From contig CAUYUJ010014629.1 in assembly GCA_963575745.1 (NCBI GenBank), forward strand, positions 127,837 through 191,836: a DNA stretch of 64,000 bases, read 5' to 3'. This DNA is from Prorocentrum cordatum. Its lineage: Eukaryota > Sar > Dinophyceae > Prorocentrales > Prorocentraceae. The notes under the pieces are model-generated. The model ran no database searches and was not told where the DNA came from. It was given only the letters and a program-made list of their open reading frames with translations. Every line of letters begins with the position of its first letter. Position 1 is the stretch's first letter. Shown piece by piece: positions 55,531 to 64,000 of the stretch. A program made the translations under genes and the position numbers.

Positions 55531-55559
55531 CCTTACCCTCTCGCACCGCCCTCTGCCCT

Positions 55560-56230
55560 GCGGGTCCACACTGCCAGGGTGCGGCCCTGGGTGCCTCAGA
55601 GCCGCACGCATCGGGAACGCCGCACGCAGACCCGTGCACCTTGCGCATCAACACGCCTTCGCCGGCCGACGCCCCAGACAGCGACGCCGAGGCTACCTCT
55701 GCGGCGACGGGCAGGAGAAGCCCGAGGGGGAAGGGGAAGCCCGAGTGGGCGGCGCGCACGAGCAGCCCTGCGCAGACCGCCAGAGTGGGCCCCGAGCGGA
55801 AGGGGGGGAGTTTCGAGCCGCATCGACGCTGCGTCAGCGATGCACCCGCGGCGCCGGGATGTACAGTAGGGGCCCGACCACAAGAAACCTTCCACAAGAA
55901 AAGGACCATGTCCATTGGTTCTAGGCGTGGGGGAGTCACGCCTTCCACGGCAAGACCATCGAAACCCAAGAAACCCAGGGCAACCTGGAGGCAAGCAGGG
56001 TGTTTCTTGGCATGGGCACCAACTGTAAGACAAAGCCAGGACCAGGACAACATCAGCTTAGGATAAATCGGGGATCCCTGAGATTTGGGGGTTCTAGAGG
56101 CTGTAGGGAGCGCCGCCCCTGGCGCGTTCCGCGCGCCAGGGAGGGTGGTCCAGCGCGGATCCGAGAAATCCGCGCGGACCTCCGAGTTCTTGTTCCCAAC
56201 CATTCTGTGGTGTTGGGTTCTCGTTTTGAA
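55560..56230. other. No gene recognised
   Basis: Both strands carry open frames. A minus-strand stretch (PTLAVCAGLLVRAAHSGFPF and beyond) is hydrophobic and could be a membrane segment of an exon, but no family or splice sites are convincing. A CCCT/TCC tract closes the region (56245-56302). Confidence 0.3.
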
Positions 56231-56309
56231 GAGACGGTCCCCGCGTTCTCCTCCTTCCTCCCTCCTTCCTCCCTCCTCCTCCTCCCCCCTCCTCCCTCCT
56301 CCCTGCGTT

Positions 56310-56963
56310 TCACCCACCCAGTATAACGTTTCGTGGCCCCATAGGGAACTCCACCGAAGGCCCCAAAGGGGGTAGCCACATGCGTCCAGGAAACCAAATT
56401 TGGCATGTTGTAACCACCCAGTACAGCGCTTCGTGGCCCCATAGGGAACTCCACCGAAGGCCCCAGTGCCACCGTCCGCATGCGTCCCAAAAACCCAACT
56501 TGGCATTCTCACCCACTCAGTACAGCGATTCATGGCCCCATAGGGAACTCCACCGAAGGCCCCAGTGCCACCGTCCGCATGCGTCCCGAAAACCCAATTT
56601 GGCATTTTCACCCACCGAGAACAACGTTTCGTGCCCCCATAGGAACCCCAGTGCCACCGTCCGCATGCGTCCCGAAAAACCGTTTTGGCGTGTTCCCCCA
56701 CCCAGTAGAACATTTCGTGGCCCCATAGGGAGCTCCACCGAAGGCCCCAGGGCCACCGTCCGCATGCGTTCTGAAAACCAAATTTGGCATTTTCACAACC
56801 CTATAAAGCATTTCGTGGCCCCATAGGGAACTCCACCGAAGCCCCGAGTGAGACTGTCCGCATGCGTCCCGAAAACCCAATTTAGCATTTTCACCCACCA
56901 AGTACAAAGTTTTGGCCCCATAAGGAGCTCCAGCGAAGGCCCCAGTGCCACCGCCCGCATGCG

Positions 56964-56970
<7 letters not shown>
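56310..56970 (+). repeat. Satellite S array 2 (~99-bp period)
   Basis: Seven units. The core CGTTTCGTGGCCCCATAGG begins near 56328, 56428, 56527, 56626, 56712, 56810 and 56909. Spacing is 98-100 bp except one 86-bp unit with a deletion. Each also carries AACTCCACCGAAGGCCCC and GTCCGCATGCGT. Confidence 0.9.
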
Positions 56971-57013
<43 letters not shown>

Positions 57014-57048
57014 GCACGCACGCACACACACACACACACACACACACT
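56967..57048 (+). repeat. CA microsatellite
   Basis: (CA)n with (GCAC)n in the middle, inserted within a satellite unit. Confidence 0.9.
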
Positions 57049-57074
57049 TTGGCATTTTCACTGGGACCGCTCGC

Positions 57075-57180
57075 ATGCGTCATCATCACCACCACCATCA
57101 TCATCAGCAGCAGCATCATCATCGTCGTCACCATCACGCATCACCATCACCATCAAAATCATCATCAACAACCTCATTAT
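57075..57180 (+). repeat. CAT/CAC microsatellite
   Basis: CATCATCACCACC repeats between satellite arrays 2 and 3. Confidence 0.85.
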
Positions 57181-57199
57181 TGCCAACGGTGTTTCCACC

Positions 57200-58660
57200 A
57201 TCGCCATGTTGGCACACCTCACACACTCTGTGGCCCCATACGGAACTGTACCGAAGGCCCCAGTAGGTGTGACCGCGAGCCTTCTCCTCACCACTTCGGC
57301 GCACCATTCATTCGTCTGCTTGGAGCCGCCGCGGAGGTTTGAAGCCCCGATCCAGGTCATGGAAATGTGTATCCGTCACACAGTTGGAGCCCCCAGGCCC
57401 AGGAGGCTGCGCGAAAAACTGTGGCCCCACGGAATCTGTGGCAGCCAATATGTAACCATTGCTGTAGCAATATGTGTAGCCACCTCTGTAGCCGCTCGGT
57501 AGTGATCGCCACGGGCGCCACATCCTCTCGCCCTCCCCCAACCGCTACGTTTGAATCCCAGCGCGCATGTGCGCGCGAAGCGGCCACCGTGGGCACGTGA
57601 ACAGGAATTGCTGTGTAGCGCCGGGGCCTGCATGCCTTCTCCTCAAAATTCGGCGCACCCCTCAACGCTTCGTGGCTCATGGGGGGGGCCCGGGGGGGGC
57701 CCCTCTGACGGCTCCAGCGCCAGGGCCCGCATGCCTTCTGCACACCATTCCGGAGCAGCCCCCCCACGAGAGTGAGCTCCAACTGAGGCCCCGCTGCCAG
57801 AGCCCGCATGCCTTCTCCACACCACTCCAGCGCACCCTCACACGTTTCCTGGGCCCAGAGGCAAGCTCTACCGAAACTCCCAATGCCTGCGCCCGCACGC
57901 ACATTGTCCACACCGTGTTGGCGCAGCCCTTTCACGTTCCGTGGCCCCCTAGGGAGCGCCACCATAGGCCTGAGCGGCTGCACCAGCATGCCTTCTCCTC
58001 ACCATGTCGGCGCACCCCTCATACGCTTCGCGGCCCCACGGGGAGCTGCACCTAAGGTCCCAGTGCCAGGGCACGCGTGTCTCCTCCACACAATTGCGGT
58101 GCACCATTGAAGCGCCTCGTAGCCCCATAGGAAACTCCATCTAGGGCTCCAGTGCCAGGGCCCGCATACCTTCTCCTCACCATCTCGGCGCACCCCTCAC
58201 ACGTTTCGTGGCCCCATGAGGGGGGTTGCGCCAGGGCCCGCGTGTATTCAACCAATCATTTCAACGTATGCCTTTTCACGTTTAGTGGCTCCAGACGGAG
58301 CCCCACTTAAGGCCACAGAGCCAGGGCACGCATGCCTTCTCCCCACCATGTCGCCGCACCCCATCACACGCTTCGTGGCCCCAGAGGGAGCACCTCAGGC
58401 CGCAGTGCCAAGGTCCGTATGCCTTCTCCACGCCACTTCGGCGCATCCATCACACGCGTTGTGGCCAGATACGGAGCTCAATCGAAGGCCTCAATCCCAA
58501 GGCCCGCATGCCTTCTCCGCACCGTGTCGGCGCGCCCCTCGCACGTTTCGTGCCCTCCTAGTGAGCTCCACCTAAGGCCCCAGCGCCAGGGCCCGCATGT
58601 TTTCTCCTCACCATGTCGGCACACCACTCACACGTTTCGTGACCCCTATCAGGGGCTCCA
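57200..58660 (+). repeat. Satellite S array 3 (~89-bp period)
   Basis: About 14 units with CACACGTTTCGTGGCCCCA, GGAGCTCCACCTAAGGCCCC and CCCGCATGCCTTCTCC. In the right half, spacing is mostly 87-92 bp (near 58025, 58114, 58203, 58280, 58370, 58457, 58545 and 58634). Compared with array 2, each unit lacks the AACCCAATTTGGCATTTTCA-type segment. As 89 is not a multiple of three, no frame stays in register. Confidence 0.85.
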
Positions 58661-58737
58661 CCGACGACGATGCTCACAACTACGGTACTCACAACGGCCT
58701 ATGATTGGATCCGCTGCAGGCTAATTTTGAAGGATGC

Positions 58738-59365
58738 AAGCGTTCTCGCCCGTTTTGGCATTTCGACCGCACACCGAGACAGCCCAAGATGCCCCCAAGA
58801 TCGACCCCAAACAGCCAAACAGCCCAGAAAGCGGGCCCCAAGACGGCCCAAGTAGGATCCGAGGCGACCAAAGGGGCCCCTAAGACGGTTCAAGAAATCC
58901 CCAAGACGGCCACAAGAGGGACCCGAGGGGAAGAGCGAACGTGCTCTGGAGCCAAGGTAGCCCGAGAGACCGCCGAGAAGCCCCCAAAAGGCTACTAGGC
59001 CCCCCCAAAAGGCCCCCAAGGGGCCCCCAAGGGACCACCCCAAAGAGCCCCCCAAGAGGCCTTCAAGCGGCCGCGAAGGGGCCCCCAAGTGGCCTCCAAG
59101 ATGCTCCCAAGAGTTCTCCAAGAGGGAGAGACCCCATGCGGCGTCCAGAGAGCCTTTGACATAATACTCAGGTACCAGGGTTCGACGCCAGCTGGGATCG
59201 TCACGACCCAAGTGGTACCACGTGGGTACCACTTGAATCATTTAGCTCGTATCCAAGAGGAAGCCTCCCAAGAAGCTGCCGAGGGATATCCCGAAAAATT
59301 CTGACAGGCATGTGACAACTTTGACCCACTGCTTAAGCACGGTGGCGGGAATGGCGGAAGGCCAC
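58738..59365 (+). repeat. CCAAGAGGCC-type array H with box and trailer
   Basis: It starts with a box variant (AAGCGTTCTCGCCCGTTTTG, 58738-58772), continues with CCCAAGACGGCC/CCCCCAAGGGGCC repeats, then diverged DNA, and ends with GGTGGCGGGAATGGCGGAAG (from 59340), the trailer also seen after arrays B and D. Confidence 0.6.
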
Positions 59366-59529
59366 TAGATCTGGCGCCCCCTGTGTGTATCCCATGTGTG
59401 TTTGGCTTGGTAAGTGTTATACTGCCTGCGTTGAATCATTTTTTTGTTCTTAAAAAAATGGCCGTCAAAGAACCAGCCACGCGGAGGACACGGAAGGCAC
59501 CACAAAAGAGAGGAGACAAAGATTTATCC

Positions 59530-60400
59530 ACCCAAGATGGCCCCAAGATGGCATTCAAGACGGCCAAGATGGCCATCAAAGTGGTACCAAACGGTGAAAG
59601 ACAGCCTCCAAGAGGGCCCAAGAAGGTCCAAGAGACCTGCAACATCGCTCAAGATGTCTCCCAGACGGCCCAGCATTGCCTCAAAAAGCCCCAGAGGCTT
59701 CCAAGGCGGCCCTAGAGGGCTCAACCATGCCCTTCAGAGAGCCCGAAGAGGTAGACATCATCGTTGCGTGTCTGAAGTTGTAAAGGACGTCAGCGCTCTC
59801 GACATGTAAGGTCTATCAACGGCACAGGACAGTTCAAGAGGCCTCCAAAATGGCCCCCCGACTGCCCACTAGGCTCCCAAGATGGCCCCAAGATGGCCTC
59901 CGAGCCGGACAAGAAGGTACACAGTGGCCTCCAAGACAGCCCAACACGGCCAAAAAGGCCTCCAAGTTCGCCCAAGATGCCTCCAACACGGCCCAAGATG
60001 GCCTCAAGGCGGCTCGAGAGGCCCCCAAGACGGCGCGAGAGTCAAGAGGGCTCCAAGAGGTCCTCAAGGAGAGCCCGAAGAGGCAAAACTCATTGATATC
60101 CCTGGGTGTTTCAAGGATTATCGCGCCTTCCGACGACCCAAGGCGATCCGAGAGGCATCCAAGATGGCCCCAAGACAGCTCAACATGCCCCCGAGATGGC
60201 CCCAAGACGGCGCACGAGAATCCGACGATGGCCCAAGATGGCGTCATGTTGCTTCCAAGACGATCCAAGATGGCATCCAAGGTGGGCCTGGACCACTTCT
60301 CAACAACCGAAGTGACCGAACTCTGCCCGAGCGCGACCCGAGACAGCTCAGAAATTGCCCCGTATGATCCCAAGAGGCCCTAGGAGGGCCCCAAGGAACA
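59530..60400 (+). repeat. CCAAGATGGCC-type array I
   Basis: About 870 bp of CCAAGATGGCC/CCAAGACGGCC repeats in two blocks separated at 59745-59830. It is open on both strands as repeat product. A GCGCCTTCCGACGACCC segment (60121) weakly recalls the box. Confidence 0.65.
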
Positions 60401-60744
60401 CCCTCCCCGCTCACCCCCCGGAGACTGCCATGTATGTCCCTCTCCTGACCCTGCCCTTCTTTCTCCCCCGAGCGTTCCCCGACAAAGCTGCCACAACGGC
60501 TAGTAAGGCACATGGTCCAAAAGCGTAGCCGAGCTCGGGCCCAACGCTTCGCGACACAGGCGCTTGCAGAAAGGCAAGGGTGGGCGGCGGTGATTCGGCA
60601 CAGGCGTCATCGAGATCCGAACATATCTAAAGAGAGAGAGAGGGGGGGGGAGACACAGAGACAGAGGGTAGAGACATAGATGCGGCTCGATCCTCCGACT
60701 CCGCCCGCTCTGGCCCCGCGTGGGCGGCCGGGGAAGGGGAAGCG

Positions 60745-60940
60745 TGGCAGGGAGGAGGAGGAGGAGGAGGAGGAGGAGGAGGAGGAGGAGGAGGAGGAGG
60801 AGGAGGGGGAGGGAGGAGGGAGGAGGGAGGAGGGGGAGGGAGGAGGGGAGGAGGGAGGAGGAGGAGGAGGAGGAGGAGGAGGAGGAGGGAGGAGGGAGGA
60901 GGGAGGAGGGAGGAGGGAGGAGGGAGGAGGGAGGAGGGCC
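60745..60940 (+). repeat. GGA then GGGAGGA tract
   Basis: GGA triplets change to GGGAGGA heptads. Flanking DNA (60950-61330) is GC- and purine-rich with no recognised gene. Confidence 0.9.
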
Positions 60941-61769
60941 CCGCGCGGAGGGCCGCGGCGAGAAGCTCAGCCCCTGCGCGTGAGGCGGGCGAAGCTCTGC
61001 GCCGCCTGCGACAGGCCGAGCTGTGCCCTCTCCTTGGCCGCCTGCGCCGCCTGCGCAGAGCTCTGCGCCGCCTGCGCTCTGGGCCGGCGAGCCGGGGGGA
61101 GGAGGGGCCCGAGGAGGCGGCTGGGAGCGAGGAGCGAGGAGGAGCGAGGTGGGGGAGGGGGGGCGAGCAGGCAGGGCGGGCAGGAGGGGAAAGCGGAGGA
61201 GGAGCTGGGAGGAGGGCGGAGGAGGAGCGAGGGGCGGGGAGGGAGGAGGCCGGCGGAGGCTCAGGAGGGGAAAGGGAGAAGGATTGGGAAGGAGAAGGGG
61301 AGGATCAAGAGGCGGAGGGGTGTACTAGATTGGATCGCGGCTGCCACGCGCCGCGCGGTGCTGGCGTGACGCCAGTGCAGCGATGTGCAAAGTAGCTGCG
61401 TCATGCGACGACTGCCGAAAACTTGAAACGCTGAACGTGCACTCACCCTTTGTCTACTCGGTACTTGCACTGACCGTGCACTAGCCCATTAGTTTCTTTC
61501 GGTCTTTCGCTGGCACCACGGTGCGCGTGCAAGGTCAGCGGCCGCGGCCGCGTCCGCGTTGCGACGTAAACAGCTGGTAACGGTCCCAGGGGGCATCTGC
61601 CGCAAATGCCAGCTGGCCGTGGGCACCGCACGTAGGTGGCGACATCCGAACCCTACCCCTACCGACCATGGATTCGCCCCCATGGGCTGGCCCAAAAGGA
61701 GGGCCGATTGGCCCACTCCACCCCATGGCAATCAGTCCACGCCGCCCGTTCGAACCGCGTAAGTTGTGG

Positions 61770-61960
61770 CACATGGAGCGCGCCACGTAGCTTGCACCAC
61801 ACATCTTGAATCACACAGCGCGCACCACATATCGTGCATCACGTAGCTCGACCCGCATAACCTGCGCCGCATGGATTGCACACATTGGTTTGCACCACGG
61901 TGCTTGCACTACATAGCTGGCGCCAAACAGATCACACCACTGAGATTGAGCAGCATAGCC
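61770..61960 (+). repeat. CACCACATAGCTTGCA degenerate repeats
   Basis: About ten units of 15-18 bp resembling GCACCACATAGCTTGC. No gene recognised around them. Confidence 0.6.
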
Positions 61961-62146
61961 TGCATGCACATTCAAAGTGCGAAGGTCCACGCTGGCTAAC
62001 ATGTGTATACTTATATAACTTATATATACACACAGATGCAGGTAAACGAAGGAACGCGCACATGACAGCGCCAACACCAGGCATCGCTTCGCAGACAAAA
62101 ATGCGCGAATGGCAACGTCAGCGAAGGGCATCGCAGTGCACGCGCG

Positions 62147-62500
62147 TCGTGGGTGAGCGAGCCTGGGCACATGCACCGAGATGCACGAGCCCTCGCCACG
62201 CGCACGAAGCCCGTGCAATGCGATGGGCCATGGCGATGGTGTCGCGATGGGGCGCGAGGCAATAATGGTAAAACGTGGCGCGCGGAAATGGACGTGAACG
62301 AAGTGAATACATGGAGGAAGACCAAGAAAGACGATAGCAAGAAGAGTAAGACAAATAGCAGGGCGGCCAAAAACGGCGAGAGCAAGAAGAGTAAGACAAA
62401 TAGTGGGTGAGCGAGTCTGGGCACATGCACTGAGATGCGCGAGCCCTCGCCACGTGCACGAAGCCCGTGCAGTGCGATGGGTCATATGGCAATGGCGCGA
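62147..62500 (+). repeat. Two ~95-bp direct repeats
   Basis: GGTGAGCGAGCCTGGGCACA to GCGATGGGCCAT (62151-62232) recurs at 62406-62487. Between them AGCAAGAAGAGTAAGACAAA is also doubled (62337 and 62382). Confidence 0.75.
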
Positions 62501-62537
62501 GGGGGCGCAGTCGCCTCGGGGTTACAGTTTCAGGCTG

Positions 62538-62700
62538 CCATTACCAGCTTGGAACATATCCCTATCCCTATGCTGGGCACCTCCTCATCACGATGCCAAT
62601 CTTAGGGATTCCCTTATTTTTTGAGGGCGAATCCCTCAGATTGTCATCGCCTTTTGGTGTGTCAACCTTAGGGATAGGGATACGTTCGAGGCTGGTAATG
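62538..62700 (+). mobile_element. Inverted-repeat element with CATTACCAGC ends
   Basis: A 163-bp element whose two halves are imperfect reverse complements over ~75-80 bp. Outer ends are CCATTACCAGCTTGGAAC and its complement, then TATCCCTATCCCTA. Flanks TCAGGCTG (62530-62537) and TCAGGCCC (62701-62708) agree at 6 of 8 positions, as for an 8-bp target duplication. A foldback non-autonomous DNA transposon is likely. Confidence 0.75.
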
Positions 62701-63114
62701 TCAGGCCCCTTCGAAAGAACCGCCCCAAAAAAAAGAAATCGGGAAGCGCCACTGGAGTTTCATACCTCACTCACCGGGAACGCCTCAGCACGTCTGCCCC
62801 GACTTGATATGCTGTTCAGCTCGGACCTTCAATAAAACCATCCACCCGCGCACTGTCCCCATGGTTGTTGTTGACCTGGGGAGGCCGTTCCGATCGACCT
62901 GCGCATCGTCACGTGCGAATGGTGATCTCAGCGGAGACCGCTACCAGGCTATACCAGTCGAGCAGAAGCTTCACAGCTGCCGCGGCTGAGGTGGCTGAGC
63001 AGCAATCGCGAGCACGTTCGAATACGCGATGTCTATATCTATATATATATATGTGTACCTATACGACCACCCTTCGGGTGATAAGGATGTTCGGGGGGGG
63101 GGGGAACCAACGTC

Positions 63115-63340
63115 TCACCCGATCGGTCTCACTATCGATCTCAGTAGCGATCTCACTATCGGTCTCGCTCGATCGATCTCACTCGATCGATCTCACAATC
63201 GATCTCACTCGATCTATCTCATTCGATCGATCTCACAATTGATCTCACAATCGATCTCACAATCGATCACACAATCGATCTCACATTCGGTCTCAATATC
63301 GATTTCACTATCGATATCACAATCGCTCTCACAATCAACG
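63115..63340 (+). repeat. TCGATCTCACAA minisatellite
   Basis: About 17 imperfect units of 10-14 bp, TCACTCGATCGATCTCACAA-like, directly before the CAT region. Confidence 0.85.
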
Positions 63341-63394
<54 letters not shown>

Positions 63395-63434
63395 CATCAT
63401 CATCACCAACATCGTCATCATCATGAGGGCACCG

Positions 63435-63489
<55 letters not shown>

Positions 63490-63551
63490 AAACATCATCA
63501 TCAACGTCAGCATCATCATCGGGACACATCATCATCATCACCATCATCATC

Positions 63552-63583
<32 letters not shown>

Positions 63584-63743
63584 GGGACACAGTCATCGTC
63601 ATCATCATCAGCAGCATCATCAGAATCATCATCATAATCGGGACACCATCATGATCACCATCGTTCTCATCATCAACATTATCATCAACATTGTCATCAT
63701 CCTCGGGACACCATCATCATCAACATCTCATTATCATCATCGA

Positions 63744-63775
<32 letters not shown>

Positions 63776-64000
63776 ACATCATCATCATCATCATCATCAC
63801 TGGGGCACCATTATCATCATGAGCAACATCATCATCAACATCGTCATTATCATTATTATCATCATCGGGGCACCATCAGCATCACCATCATCATCATCAT
63901 TACCATCATCATCACCAGCATCATCATCGGGACACCATAACCATCATCAACATCATCATCATCATCAACATCATTATCGCCGGGACACCATTTCCATCAA
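63340..64000 (+). repeat. CAT microsatellite with spaced CGGGACACC motif
   Basis: CATCAT repeats to the end of the window, punctuated by CGGGACAC(C)ATCATC near 63520, 63583, 63638, 63703, 63799, 63857, 63928 and 63972. The array continues beyond the window. Confidence 0.9.

Noticed and set aside
58216-58575. Repeat protein encoded by satellite S
   Set aside because: The ~89-bp unit is not a multiple of three, so the frame rotates from unit to unit. Open frames are chance.
44040-58660. Satellite S or the other tandem arrays as CRISPR
   Set aside because: Units lack a constant repeat with unique spacers, the genome looks eukaryotic, and no cas gene is present.
59150-59215. tRNA gene suggested by GGTTCGACGCC
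   Set aside because: No matching acceptor stem, D arm or anticodon arm could be laid out around it.
62550-62700. Telomere-like repeats (TATCCCTATCCCTA)
   Set aside because: Only two units on each arm of a foldback element; no tandem telomeric array.
1-64000. Dinoflagellate spliced-leader RNA, 5S rRNA or U snRNA genes
   Set aside because: I looked for a spliced-leader-like 21-22-nt motif and for conserved 5S blocks and did not see them. A short GGCTC match at ~4910 lies within LINE-A coding sequence.

Overview
The window looks like nuclear DNA of a core dinoflagellate, possibly a GC-rich genus such as Prorocentrum. This is an inference from four things: GC-rich sequence, very low gene density, three non-LTR retrotransposons whose proteins resemble those abundant in dinoflagellates, and short non-autonomous inverted-repeat elements scattered through introns and spacers. 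No bacterial operon, rRNA, tRNA, CRISPR array or plasmid feature was seen.

Layout. 0-1.2 kb: TCC/GGA tracts. 1.2-7.2 kb (minus): LINE-A with a zinc-finger ORF1, an APE-type endonuclease, a reverse transcriptase (RT) and RNase H. 7.3-19.5 kb: simple repeats, a dispersed ~0.8 kb repeat, minisatellites and many miniature inverted-repeat elements. 20.55-24.72 kb (minus): the only host gene recognised with confidence, a family 25 glycosyltransferase (GT25) in two exons split by a ~3.1 kb repeat-filled intron. 25-30 kb: an AT-rich island, a CCAAGAGGCC-type array and a long TCC tract. 30.1-38.6 kb (plus): LINE-B (endonuclease, YADD RT, C2H2-like fingers, conserved C-terminal domain), interrupted by an antisense R2-like element, LINE-C (~33.44-37.29 kb), with a C-terminal restriction-like endonuclease. 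39.6-47.5 kb: related degenerate repeats and an inverted second copy of the 0.8 kb repeat. 48-64 kb: CCAAGAGGCC arrays, a satellite of 89-99 bp period, inverted-repeat elements, purine tracts and a CAT-rich end.

The loci do not form a pathway. The window is a record of transposition and tandem amplification around one small glycosyltransferase gene. Three patterns stand out. One family of 8-bp-duplicating miniature elements has about eleven copies. Every frame break pinned down in the RT proteins can be explained by a one-base change in a homopolymer, so the breaks may be assembly errors or recent decay. Trinucleotide GGA/TCC tracts repeatedly sit at the edges of retroelements and dispersed repeats.
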